Source of the DNA: Knoellia koreensis
GTDB taxonomy: Bacteria; Actinomycetota; Actinomycetes; Actinomycetales; Dermatophilaceae
Assembly (NCBI RefSeq): GCF_013041615.1
Contig: NZ_JABEPQ010000005.1
Span: forward strand, 186,001-250,000
Direction of reading: 5' to 3'
Length of the DNA: 64,000 nucleotides
In this document: one piece after another, positions 7,831 to 19,400 of the stretch
Position numbering within the stretch: position 1 is the first letter of the stretch
Layout: every line of letters starts with the position of its first letter
The notes under the pieces: model-generated
Databases searched by the model: none
Told to the model about the DNA's origin: nothing
What the model saw: only the letters and a program-made list of their open reading frames with translations
Made by a program: the position numbers and the translations under genes

Positions 7831-9924
7831 TCAGGAGGAGGTGCCGGTGACCTGACGGGCCAGCGCGGGCGGCATGTAGTCGTACCGGCGGAAGGCGCGG
7901 GTGAAGGTACCGGTGCCGTGGGACACCGACCGCAGGTCGATCGGGTAGCGCGACAGCTCGTGCGCCGGCACCTCGGCATGCACGACGGTGCGTCCCTCCA
8001 CCTCGGCCGGCTCGGTGCCGTGCACCTGCCCGCGGCGCCCCCGCAGGTCGGCCAGGACCGCGCCGACCGCGTCGTCGCCGACCTCGATGTGCACCTCGTC
8101 GACGGGTTCGAGCATCGAGACGGTCGAGTCGTTGGCGGCCTCCCTCAGCGCCATCCCCGCCGCCGTCTGGAAGGCCATGTCGGAGCTGTCGACCGAGTGG
8201 GCCTTCCCGTCCACCAACGTGATTCGCACGTCGACGACGGGATAGCCGGCCAGCACCCCCTTCTCCAGCTGGGACCGCGCACCCTTCTCGACCGACGGGA
8301 TGAACTGCCGCGGCACCGCACCGCCGACCACCTTGTCGACGAACTCCACCCCGGCACCCCGCTCGAGCGGCTCGATCTCGAGGTGGCACACGGCATACTG
8401 CCCGTGCCCGCCAGACTGCTTGACGAGCCGGCCCTGGATCTTGGTCGGGCGCACGAACGTCTCGCGCAGCGAGGTGCGCACCGGCTCGACCTCGACCGCC
8501 ACGTGGTAGCGCGAGTCGAGCGCGGCGATGAGGTGGTCGACGTGGGCCGGCCCCATGGCCCAGATGACCAGCTGGTGGGTCTCCGCGTTGTGCTCGAGTC
8601 GCATCGTGACGTCCTCGGCCACCAGCCGCTGCAAGGCCGTCGCGAGCTTGTCCTCGTCGCCCTTGGACACGGCGTGGATCGCCACCGGCAGCAACGGCAC
8701 CGGCAGCACCCACGGCTCCACGAGCGCGGGCTTTTCCCTGCGGGACAACGTGTCTGACGTCTCCGCCCCGGCGAGCTTGGACACGATGACGACCGATCCG
8801 GCGATGCCCTGGCCCACCGGCGACGTGTCGTCACCCAGCGGTGCCGACAGCGGTCCGACCCGCTCGTCGTCGCTGTCGTGGTCGGCATGCTCCTCGACGA
8901 GGTGGTCGGCGAAGTGCTGGAGGTGCCCGGAGATGTGCACCGGCTCGTCGGGTCGCAGCGTTCCCGAGAAGACCCGCACCAGCGACTGGCGACCCACGAA
9001 CGGGTCGGTCGTCGTGCGGACCACCTCGGCCACGAGCGGGCCGTCCGGGTCGCACGTGACGTCGCCGAAGGAACCACCCGCAGGGGTGAAGACGGTGGGC
9101 AGCGCCGAGGCCGACGGAGACGGAAATCCCTTCTCGCACAGCTCGATCAGCTCCGGGATGCCGGCACCGCTCTCGGCATGGGTGGGGATGATCGGGAAGA
9201 ACCGCCCGGTCGCGATGGCCAGCCGCAGGTCCTCCGACACCGCGTCGACGTCGACCTCCTCGCCACCGAGGTAGCGCTCCAGCAGCCCCTCGTCCTCGGA
9301 CTCCTCGATCACCGACTCGAGCAGCTCGCCGCGCTGGGCGTCGATGAGCTCGCCCTCATCGGCCGTGGGCTCGCGGTCGGTGGCCGCGCCGTCCGCGTGC
9401 TCGGTCACGGTGCGCCGCAACAGGTTGAGCAACCCGGTCACCCGCCCGTCCGCGGACACGAGCGGCAGGGCCAACGGCTGCGCGTCGCCGAAGGCCCGCT
9501 GGCACGCGTCCACGGTGGCGTCGAAGTCCGCCCGCGCCTGCTCGAGCTTGGTCACGACGACCGCACGCGGCATACCCACGACCGCGCACTCGCGCCACAG
9601 CATCCGCGACGCCTCGTCGACACCATCGGCGGCCGACACGACGAAGACCGCCGCGTCCGCGGCACGCAACCCGGCCCGCACCTCGCCCACGAAGTCGGGG
9701 TGACCGGGGGTGTCGAGGACCGTGATCGTCACGTCCCCCGGCAGGGTCGCGGCGGCGAGCGCGAGAGTCGGATCGGTCCCCTCACGAGAGCGGCGGCCCG
9801 GAATCCGAGCCGCCACCAGACCATCGAACACCGCCGTCTTGCCGGCGCCGCTCGCCCCCACCAGGACCACGTTGCGTATGCCGTCGGGAGACGTGGGCCC
9901 CGAGGCGTCACTGGGACGGTTCAT
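7831..9924 (-). CDS. Elongation factor G-like protein
   Basis: A 697-residue translational GTPase of the EF-G-like group found in many actinomycetes besides true EF-G. The G1 loop is GASGAGKT (residues 23-30) and G3 is DTPGH (71-75). The usual NKxD guanine-recognition motif is replaced by TKLE (125-128). Domain II starts near DPFVGRQSLVRVFSGTLRP. Domains III-V follow, with HGQYAVCHLEIEPLERGAG and the C-terminal FTRAFRRYDYMPPALARQV. Such proteins are thought to act on the ribosome, but the function of this subgroup is not settled. The start is the ATG at 9924. It could share a transcript with the lipoprotein gene 48 bp upstream. Confidence 0.85.
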   Translation of the reverse strand: MNRPSDASGPTSPDGIRNVVLVGASGAGKTAVFDGLVAARIPGRRSREGTDPTLALAAATLPGDVTITVLDTPGHPDFVGEVRAGLRAADAAVFVVSAADGVDEASRMLWRECAVVGMPRAVVVTKLEQARADFDATVDACQRAFGDAQPLALPLVSADGRVTGLLNLLRRTVTEHADGAATDREPTADEGELIDAQRGELLESVIEESEDEGLLERYLGGEEVDVDAVSEDLRLAIATGRFFPIIPTHAESGAGIPELIELCEKGFPSPSASALPTVFTPAGGSFGDVTCDPDGPLVAEVVRTTTDPFVGRQSLVRVFSGTLRPDEPVHISGHLQHFADHLVEEHADHDSDDERVGPLSAPLGDDTSPVGQGIAGSVVIVSKLAGAETSDTLSRREKPALVEPWVLPVPLLPVAIHAVSKGDEDKLATALQRLVAEDVTMRLEHNAETHQLVIWAMGPAHVDHLIAALDSRYHVAVEVEPVRTSLRETFVRPTKIQGRLVKQSGGHGQYAVCHLEIEPLERGAGVEFVDKVVGGAVPRQFIPSVEKGARSQLEKGVLAGYPVVDVRITLVDGKAHSVDSSDMAFQTAAGMALREAANDSTVSMLEPVDEVHIEVGDDAVGAVLADLRGRRGQVHGTEPAEVEGRTVVHAEVPAHELSRYPIDLRSVSHGTGTFTRAFRRYDYMPPALARQVTGTSS

Positions 9925-9972
9925 GGCCCCACGATGCTCCGAATGCCCCGGTGGGACAAGAGGAACGGCAGG

Positions 9973-10401
9973 TCAGGACTTCGCCGGTGCCTTCGTCGCG
10001 CTGGGCACGCAGGTGTTCCCCTTCTCCTTGCCCTTGACGAACTTCGCCGCCGCGAGCTCCTTGCTCTGGCCGGGGTCGAGGGTCTCGGTGAAGGTCTTGG
10101 AACCCACGACGGTGCCGCCCTCGGTCTTGGCCACGGCCACCATGACGGTGAAGGTGGTGCGTTCCTTGTCGGGGTTCTTCAGGGTGGCCTTGAACGACCA
10201 CGCCCCGTCGGTGAACTCACACGACACCTTGCTCAGCGCGGCGATCGCGCCGGCCGGCTGACTCGTCCTCGGTGCCGCGGTGACGGTGGAGGGCCCAGTC
10301 GTCACGGTCGGGTCGTCGGTGCGGCCGTCGCCAGAGCACGCGCCGAGCGCGAGCAGGGAGGCGGCGCAGCCTGCGGTCAGGACGGTGGTGCGCAGACGCA
10401 T
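9973..10401 (-). CDS. Small secreted lipoprotein (142 aa)
   Basis: The N-terminus is a lipoprotein signal with lipobox LGAC (lipidated Cys22), followed by a Thr/Ser-rich linker and a compact domain (about residues 55-130, SCEFTDGAWSFKATLKN onward). The domain reads as a small beta-sandwich like FxLYD or DUF4352 domains, with two Cys that could form a disulfide. No enzyme motif is visible. I chose the ATG at 10401 because the signal peptide follows directly; a longer frame upstream has no signal. The gene begins 52 bp after the stop of the giant surface protein on the same strand, so it may be its co-expressed partner at the cell surface (inference). Confidence 0.65.
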   Translation of the reverse strand: MRLRTTVLTAGCAASLLALGACSGDGRTDDPTVTTGPSTVTAAPRTSQPAGAIAALSKVSCEFTDGAWSFKATLKNPDKERTTFTVMVAVAKTEGGTVVGSKTFTETLDPGQSKELAAAKFVKGKEKGNTCVPSATKAPAKS

Positions 10402-10453
10402 GGGTGGGGCTGTCTCCTCGGGGTCGGTTTCGGTCGATTCTCTCAGGGTCGGG

Positions 10454-13400
10454 TCAGGGGCGACGGTCGGGCGCCCGGTGGCGGCCACGGCCGACCACCG
10501 GCGCGAGCCCGCGGCGGGCACCGAGCAGGAGGATGCCGAGGGCGAGCAGGGCCAAGGCGAGGCCGAGCATCACCAGGATGTTGCTGCCCGTGAACGCGAG
10601 CGGCTCGTGCGGGGTCGGGGGCCGGGGCGCCGGAGGCGGCGGGGTCGGCGCGGTGGGGGTCTCGACGGCAGCGGCGTCGTCGATGGCGCCACCACCGCCC
10701 ACCAGCTCGGCCGTGGCGGTGGCGACGTTGCGCAACGCATCACCCGTGGTCTCACTGGCGGTCACCTGGTGCACGCGGGTGAGCTCGGTGCACTCGACGG
10801 TGTCGCCCGGGGCCAGCGGGCCGGCGTCGCACAGGGCGGCGTCGAGCCCGACCATGCGGTCGGTGATACGGATGTCGACGAGGCTGGTGGTGCCGGTGTT
10901 GGTCACCGCAAACTCGTAGCGCACCGACTCGCCGGCGTCGGCGACGCCGTCACCGTCGCTCTCGAGCAGTGTCGCGGTCTTGGTCAGCTGCATGCCGGTG
11001 CGGGTGTCCGTGGGCGTGCTGGTCGAGCTCGTCCCGGACACCGTCTCGCCGCCACCCGCGGGCGTGCCGCTGGCCGTGGCGTTGTTCTGCACCGACCCGG
11101 CGTCGACGTCCGCCTGCGTCACGGTGTAGGCGCCGGCCGTGCAGGTCGCGGAGGCCCCCGGCGCGAGCGCCGTGACGGGGCAGGTGACGTCGCCGAGCTT
11201 CGGGTCGGTGACCCGCAGACCGGAGACGGTGACCGTGCCGGTGTTGGTGACCGTGAACTCGTAGTCCACCGTCTCGCCCACGTCGGCGAGCCCGTCGCCG
11301 TCACCGTCGCGCAGCACGCCGGCCTTGACGAGCTCGAGCGCGGCGACGTGGGTGACCGGGGTCGTCACCGTGTCGGTGGCGTCGACGGGCAGGCCCGCCG
11401 AGTCGGTGGCCGCCACGGTGGCGGTGTTGACGACCTGGCCGGCGTCGACGTCGGCCTGGGTCAGCACGTAGGTCACCGTGCAGGTCGTCCGCGCACCCGG
11501 CGCCAGGGTCGCCGCACCGCACGGTGCGTCCGTGACGCCGAGCTTGGCGTCAGTCAGCCGCACAGCGGTGAGGGTGCCGTTGGAGGTGTTCGTGATGGTG
11601 AACGTGTAGGCGAGGGTGTCGCCGGCATCGGGCCGCCCGGACCCGTTGGCGTCGACGAGGTCGCCGGCCTCCTTGACCAGGGTGACACCGGAGACGCGGT
11701 CGAGCTCGACGGTCTCGTCGTCGGTGGCGGTGACCGGCGTGCCCGTCGTGCCGTCCGGGCGCACTGGGGTGCCGGTGGCGGTGGCGGTGTTGTCGACCGA
11801 CCCTGCGTCGATGTCGCCGACGGTGAGGACGTGGTCGCGGGGTGCCGCACACGTCACCGAGGCGCCGGGCGCGAGCGGGGCGTCGGAGCAGACGAAGTCG
11901 TCCAGGCCCAGCATGGTGTCGCTGACGGTGACCCGCCCTATCGTGGTGGCCCCGGTGTTGGTGACGGCGAAGGTGTAACCGATCCGGTCACCGACGGACG
12001 GTCGGCCATCGCCGTCGACGTCCTGCAGCGACCCGGCGGTCTTGACCAGCGCGATCGAGCTCGTGGCGCCGAGTGGCGTCGTCACCGACGAGGGCTCCGA
12101 CGTGACCGGTGACCCGCCACCGACAGGATGACCGCTCGCGGTGGCCGAGTTGGTGACCGCGCCCGCGTCGGCGTCGTCCTGGGTGAGGACGTATGCCGGG
12201 GCCGTGCACGTCCGCGACGCGCCGGGGGCGAGCGGGCCGTCGCCACACGGCATACCTCTCAGGCCCAGCTTCGCGTCGGTGACGGTGACCGGGTCGAGGG
12301 TCGTCACACCGGTGTTCTCGACCAGGAACGTGTAGGTGATGGTGTCACCCTCGTCGACCCGGCCCGAGCTGTTGGCGTCGACCACGTCACCGGCGGTCTT
12401 GGTGACGGTGAGCGAGCTGGCCGCATCGAGCACGACCGACTCGGTGTCGCTGAACTCCACCCCGGAGCCCGCCGGGTCGACACCGGTGACTGTCGCGCGG
12501 TTGTCCACCCGGCCGCGGTCGATGTCGGGCTGGGTCAGGACGTAGGGCTCGGCGGTGCAGGTCATCGACGCGCCGGGCGCCAGCGACGTCTGCGGGCAGT
12601 CGACGGAGATGCCGGCAGCGGCGAGCAGCGGGTCGCTGACCGCGAGCTGGCGCAACGTGAGGTTGGAGCTGTTCGTCACGGTGAACTCGTAGGTGACGGT
12701 GTCACCGACGTCCTGGCGGCCCGAGTCGTTGGCGTCGACCACCGGACCGGCGGTCTTCTCCAGCACCACGGCGGCGACGTTGTCGAGGTCCGTGGTGGTG
12801 CCGTCGGTGTCCGTGACAGCCGGGCCGGTGGGCGCGCCGCCGGTGACCCTGGCCGTGTTGGTGACGACACCGTCGTCGACGTCGTCCTGGGTGAGGACGT
12901 AGGCCTCGGGAGCCTCGCACGTGGCCGTCTCACCAGGGGCCAACGTCGGCGCGCACACGAACCCGGCCAGCTCGAGCTTGGCGTCGTCGATGGTGACCGG
13001 CGACAACGTCTGGGCGCCGGTGTTCTGCACCACGAAGCTGTAGCGGATCTCGTCACCGGCGTCGGGCCCGTTGCGGTCGAGGTCGACGACGGCCGAGGCG
13101 TTCTTGGTGATGGTGATCGCGTTGACGGGCGTGAAGGTCGACGTCTCCGAACCGCTGCTGTCGACCGGTCCACCGCTCGGCGGTGTGCCGGTGGCGGTGG
13201 CCGTGTTGGTCACAGTGGCGGCGTCGATGTCGGCCTGGGTCAGGGTGTAGGTCGCGGTGCACTCCACCGACTCCCCGGCCGCCAGCGTGGCCGCGCACTG
13301 GATGTCCTCGGCGCCGATCCGCGGGTCGTCGACCGTCACCGGGGCCAGCGTGCGGCTGCCCGTGTTGGTCACCGTGAAGGTGTACGTGATCGTGTCGCCG

Positions 13401-16400
13401 GCGTCGGGACCGTTCCGGTCGCCGTCGACGACCGGTCCGGCCGTCTTCTCCAGTGCGACCGAGTCGGCCGGCTCGATGGTCACGACCTCGGTCGAGTCGT
13501 CGCTGACCGGCTCACCCTGGGTGGTGGTGCCGGCGACCGTCGCGGTGTTGTCGACCCGCAGCGTGTCGATGTCGGCCTGGGTGAGGACATAGGGCGCCGC
13601 GGTGCACGTCGTGCTGGTGCGCGGTGCGAGCGTCGTCGCCTCACAGGTGACGCCGGACAGCTTGGGGTCGGTGACAGCGATGCCCTGAACGGTCAGGTTG
13701 GAGGTGTTCTCCACCGTGAACGTGTAGGTCACCGTGTCGCCCGCGTCGGTGGCGTCGGGCAGTCGGCCCCCGGCCGTGGTCGGCGCAGCGGCAGTCTTGG
13801 TGAGCACCAGAGTGGCGACGTTGTCGAGGTCGGTGGTGACGTCGTCGGTGGCCTCCGGGTCGACGCCCTGCGGGGAGTCGCCGGTCGCCGTCGCGACGTT
13901 GCGCACGAACCCAGCGTCGACGTCGTCCTGTGTGAGCGTGTATGCCGCGGGCGCCGGGCACGTGGCCGTGTCGCCGGGCGCGAGGCTGGCCACGCAGACA
14001 AAGTTGTCGAGGGCCAGCAGCGGGTCGTCGATGGTGACCGGCGCGAGGGTCGTGGCCCCGGTGTTGGTGACGGTGAAGGAGTAGTCGATCTCGTCGCCGG
14101 CGTCGGCGCCGTTGGCGTCGGGGTCGCGCACCGCCGAGTCGTTCTTGGTCAGTGTCAGCGCCGACCGAGGCTCGAAGGTCACGGTCTCGTCGTCGCCCGC
14201 GCTCACCGGGTCGGCGCCCGCGGGCGGCGTGCCCGTGCCGGTGGCGGTGTTGGTCACCGAACCCCGGTCGACGTCGGCCTGGGTGAGCACGTACGGCTCC
14301 GGAGCCGGGCACGTGCGCGACTGGCCGGGTGCGAGCGGGGCGCTGCCACACGGCATACCCGTCAGCTCGAGCAGTGGGTCACTCACGGTGACCGGGTCGA
14401 GTGTGGTCGCACCGGTGTTGGCGACGGTGAACGAGTAGCTGATCGTGTCACCCTCGTCCGGACCGTTGCCGTCGAGGTCGACGAGCGCACCGGCGTTCTT
14501 CACGAACGTCATCGAGCTGACCGGGTCGAGCTCGACGGCCTCGGTGGCGTCCACCGGGATGACGGGGCCCTGCGGCGACGTAGCCGTGAGGGTGGCCGTG
14601 TTGTCGACGCGCCCGCGGTCGATGTCGTCCTGGGTGAGGACGTGCGGCGCGGCCGTGCACGTCATCGTGGCCCGAGCCGCCAGCGTGGTCGACGGGCAGG
14701 TGACGGCGCCCAGCATGGGGTCGGTCACTGCCACCCCGGTGAGGGTCAGGTTGGAGGTGTTGGCGACCGTGAAGGTGTAGGTGACCGTGTCGTCCGCGTC
14801 CTGGCGACCGCTGCCGTTGGAGTCGGCCACCACACCCGCGACCTTGTCGAGGGTCATCGTCGCGAGGTTGTCGAGTGGGGTCCTGGTGGAGGAGGCGTCC
14901 TCGACCGGGTCACCGCCGGCGACCGCTGCGGTCACCGTCGCAGAGTTGGCCACGACACCGGCGTCGACGTCGTCCTGGGTGAGGACGTAGGTGGGCGCCT
15001 CACAGCTGGCGGTGTCGCCGGGGGCGAGAGTGGTGATGCACGGGAAGTCGCCGAGGTCGAGCTTGGCGTCGTCGACGGTGATCGGGCCCAGGGTGCGGGC
15101 ACCGGTGTTGCGCACCGTGAAGGTGAAGGTCATCGTGTCGCCCGCGTCGGCGCCGTTGCCGTCGTTGTCGACGATCGTCGACGCCGACTTCGTGAACTCC
15201 AGGGCAGCGGCCCCGTCGACCGGCGTGGTGATCGTGTCGGTCGCGGCGACCGTGTCGCCTGCCGGAGTCGTGCCCGTCGTGGTTGCCGTGTTGGTCACCG
15301 AGCCGCGGTCGATGTCGGCCTGGTCGAGGGTGAGCGTCGCGGTGCACTCGGCGGTATCGCCGGGAGCCAGCGACGCGGCGCACGCGAAGTCCGTCAGGCC
15401 CAGCTTGTCGTCGTCGATGGTGACGGGCGACAGCGTCTGGGAACCGGTGTTCCTGACCGTGAACGTGTAGGTGATGGTGTCACCGGCGTCGGTCGTCGTC
15501 GGGAGCATGCCACCGTCGACAGTCGGCTGGCCGGCGGTCTTGGTGAGCTCGACGCCGTTGCGCGCCGTGAGCGGCGCCGACACGGTGTCCGTCGCGCCCA
15601 CATCGTCACCCGACGGGTCCTGGGCCGTGGCCGTGGCAAGGTTGTCGACGCGGCCACGGTCGATGTCGGTCTGCGTGAGGACGTACGGCGTAGCCGTGCA
15701 GGTCGTCGTCGCCCGGGCCTCCAGCGTGGTGTCCGCGCAGGTGATGTCGCCCAGCAGCGGGTCGCTGAGGCGCAGCCCGGTGAGGGTGAGGTTGGACTCG
15801 TTGGTGACGGTGAACCGGTAGGTGATCGTGTCACCGGCGTCGGTCACCGTGTCGAGCCTGCCCTGGTCGGCGGTGGGTGCACCCGCCTGCTTGTCGAGGA
15901 CGAGGACCGCGACGTTGTCGACATCGACCGTCGCGCTCGAGGTGGCCGTCGGGTCGGCGCCCACGGGGGCGTCGCCGGTGGCGGTCGCCGTGTTGGTCAC
16001 CGCACCGGAGTCGACGTCGGCCTGGGTGAGGACGTATGCCGCGGGGCCGGCACAGATCGCGGAGTCGCCCGGCGCGAGCGTGGCGACGCACTCGAAGGTG
16101 CCGCCGAGGCGGCTGTCGCTGATAGTGACCGGGGCCAAGGTGGTGGCGCCGGTGTTGGTGACGGTGAACGTGTACGTGATCGTGTCGCCGGCGTCCGGGC
16201 CGTTGCCGTCGTTGTCGACGACGGCCGAGGCGCTCTTGGACAGGGTCACCGCGTTGGTGGCCGGCAGGTCGACGCGGGCGACGTCCTCGTAGTCGACGAC
16301 GGTGCCGTCCGGACCCGCCCCCTCGACGGAGGCAGTGTTGTCCACGCCACCGGCGTCGATGTCGCCCTGGGTGAGGACGTAGCGGAAGCTGCACGTCGCG

Positions 16401-19400
16401 CTTGCTCCGGGCGCGAGGCGGCTCTGGCCGTCGCAGGCGACGTCAGCCACACCGAGCTTGGCGTCGGTGATCAGCACCGGGTCGAGCGTGACGGTGCCGG
16501 TGTTCTCCACGGTGATCGTGTAGGTGACGGTGTCGCCCGCGTCGGTGACGGTCGAGAGCCGGCCACCGGTCAGGGTCGGCACCGAGGCCGTCTTCTCGAT
16601 GGTGACGGCGGGCCGGCCCGGGACGGCCGTGGTGACTGTGTCGGTCGCGCTGACCTGTGGGTCGTCGGGGTTCGGCGGGTTGGCGGTCGCGGTGGCGGTG
16701 TTGGTGATGCTGCCGCGGTCGACCTCGGCCTGGGTGATGTCGTGCGGCGCGGTGCAGGTGACCGACTCGCCCGGGGACAGGACGGCCTCGCACTGCAGGT
16801 TGGTCAGCTTCAGGGTCGGGTCGCTCACCGTGACGATCGACAGGGTGGTGTTGCCGGTGTTGGTCACGGTGAAGCTGTAGGTGATCCGGTCACCGGCGTC
16901 CGGGCCGTTGCCGTCGCGGTCGTCGATGGCCGAGGCGGTCTTGTCGATGGTGAGGGCACTGGCCGGGTCGATGACCACGAGCGCCGAGTCGGTGTCGGTG
17001 ACGGCGCCACCGGCCGGGTCGGTGCCGCGCACGGTGGCCGTGTTGCTCACGCTGCCAGCGTCGATGTCGCGCTGGGTCAGGACGTGGGGAGCTGCCGTGC
17101 AGGTCGTCGACTCGCCGGGAGCGAGGCTCTGCTGGGTGCAGGTCACGGCGCCGAGCAGCGGGTCGTTCACGGCGATGTCGTCGATGGTGAGGTTGGAGCT
17201 GTTCGTCACGACGAACGAGTAGGTGATCGTGTCGCCGGCGTCAGTGACGTCGCCGAGCCGGCCACCCGCCGTCGTCGGCGCGCCCGCGGTCTTGGTGAGC
17301 GTGAGCACGGCGACGTTGTCGACGTCCACGGTTTCGTCGTCGGTCGCGGTGGCGTCGGGCCCGTTCGGCGCGCCACCGGACACGGTCGCCGTGTTGTCGA
17401 CCGCTCCGGCGTCGACGTCGGCCTGGGTCAGCACGTACGGGCTGGGGGCCGGGCAGGTGACGCTTGCACCGGGCGCCAGGGACGCGACACAGAGGAAGTC
17501 GTCGAGCCCGAGCTTGGTGTCGTCGATCGTCACCGGAGCCAGGACGGTGGAGCCGGTGTTGGTGACCGTGAAGGTGTAGACGATCGTGTCGCCGGCGTCG
17601 GCGCCGTTGCCGTCGAGGTCGCGCACCGCCGAACCCGACTTGGTCAGGGTGAGCGAGTTGCTGGCCGGGATGTCGACGCGCGCGCTGTCACTGGCGGTGA
17701 CGGCCGCATCACTCGGCGGGGTACCGGTCACGCTGGCGATGTTGGTCACGCCGCCGGCGTCGATGTCCGGCTGGGCGAGGGTGTAGGTGAAGGTGCAGGT
17801 GGCCGACGCCCCGGGCGCGAGCGTGCTCGCGCCCGAACAGGGCACACCAGCCAGGCCGAGCTTCTCGTCGGTGATCTCGACGTCCCGCAGCGTGACGGTG
17901 CCCGTGTTGGTGACGGTGAGGGTGTAGGTGATGGTGTCGCCGGCGTCGGTCGTCGTGCCGAGACGTCCACCGGACACGGTCGGCTCTCCGGCCACCTTGT
18001 CGATGGCGATGCCGGGGCTGGTGGGGAGCGTCGAGGTCGCCGTCGCATCGTCGGTGACCGGCGTGGCGCCGCCGGGGGGAGTGGCCGTCGCGGTCGCGGT
18101 GTTGCGCACGACCCCGGCGTCGAGGTCGGCCTGGGTCAGCGTGTAGGTCGCGGTGCACGTGGCCGTGTCACCGGGCGCAAGGGTCGGTGCGCACGCCAGC
18201 CCGGTGACACCGAGCCGCGCGTCGGCGACGGTGACGGTGCTCAGGGTCTGGTTGCCGGTGTTAGTCACCGCGAAGGCGTAGGTGATCGAGTCGCCGGCAT
18301 CGGTGCGCTGCGGGTCGCTTCCCGCCGCCACGGTGGGCTCGCCGGCAGTCTTGCGCAGGTCGACGGAGTTGCTGCCGTCGATGGTCACGGTCGCGGTGTC
18401 GGCGTCGCTGACACCGGTGCCGTCGGGCTGGGTCGCACTGGCCGTGGCGGTGTTGGCGACGCGACCGGCGTCGATCTCTGCCTGGGTCAGCACGTGCGGA
18501 GCTGCCGTGCAGGTGGTGGAGGCGCGTGGCGCGAGCGTCGCCGCGTCGCAGGTCACGTCGCCCAGCATGGGGTCGGCGACCTCGACCCCGGTCAGGGTGA
18601 GGTTGGAGTCGTTGGTGACGGTGAAGCTGTAGGTCACTGTGTCACCCGCGTCGGTGACCGTCGGCAGGTCCCCACCAGCGACCGTCGGGGTACCCGCTGT
18701 CTTCACCAGGCGCAGCGCCGCGACGTTGGTGAGCGCGGTCGTGGTCGCCGCGTCGTCAGTGGGGTCGGTGCCGGTCGGCGCGTCACCGGTTGCGGTGGCG
18801 GCGTTGGTCACCGCACCCGCGTCGACGTCGGCCTGGGTCAGCACGTAGGGCGCAGGGGCCTCACACGTGAGCGTGGCACCCGGTGCGAGCGACGGGGCGC
18901 AGCTGAAGTCGTCGAGACCGAGCATCGGGTCGTCGATGGTCACTGGCGCCAACGTCGTGGAGCCGTCGTTCGTGACCGTGAACGTGTAGTCGATCGTGTC
19001 GCCGGCGTCCGGGCCGTTGCCGTCGAGGTCACGCACACCCGAGGAGTTCTTGGTGAAGCTGATGGCGTTGGTCGGGGCCAGCGGGACGGTGACGTCGTCG
19101 GAGGCCGTGACCGAGGTCCCGGTGGGCGTCGCGCCGACAGCACTCGCCGCGTTGGTCACCGAGCCCGCATCGATCTCGGCCTGGGTGACGGTGTGGGTGA
19201 CCGTGCACGTGGTGCTCTCGCCGGGGGCGAGTGAGTCGTCGCCGCCACAGACGCGACCCGACCAGCCGACCAGCTCGTCGGTCACCCGCACCGGGCTGAG
19301 CGTGACGTTGCCGGTGTTGGTGACGGTGATCGTGAACTCGACCGTGTCACCGGCATCCGTGACAGTGTCGAGTCGGCCGGCCGCCACCGTCGGAGCACCA

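Noticed and set aside
12128-19234. Open frame of over 2,300 codons on the plus strand opposite the giant gene
   Set aside because: It is a shadow frame: high GC and the repeat structure of the minus-strand gene suppress stops. Its translation is Arg/Gly/Asp-rich with no domain, and the opposite strand has signal peptide, domains and sorting motif.
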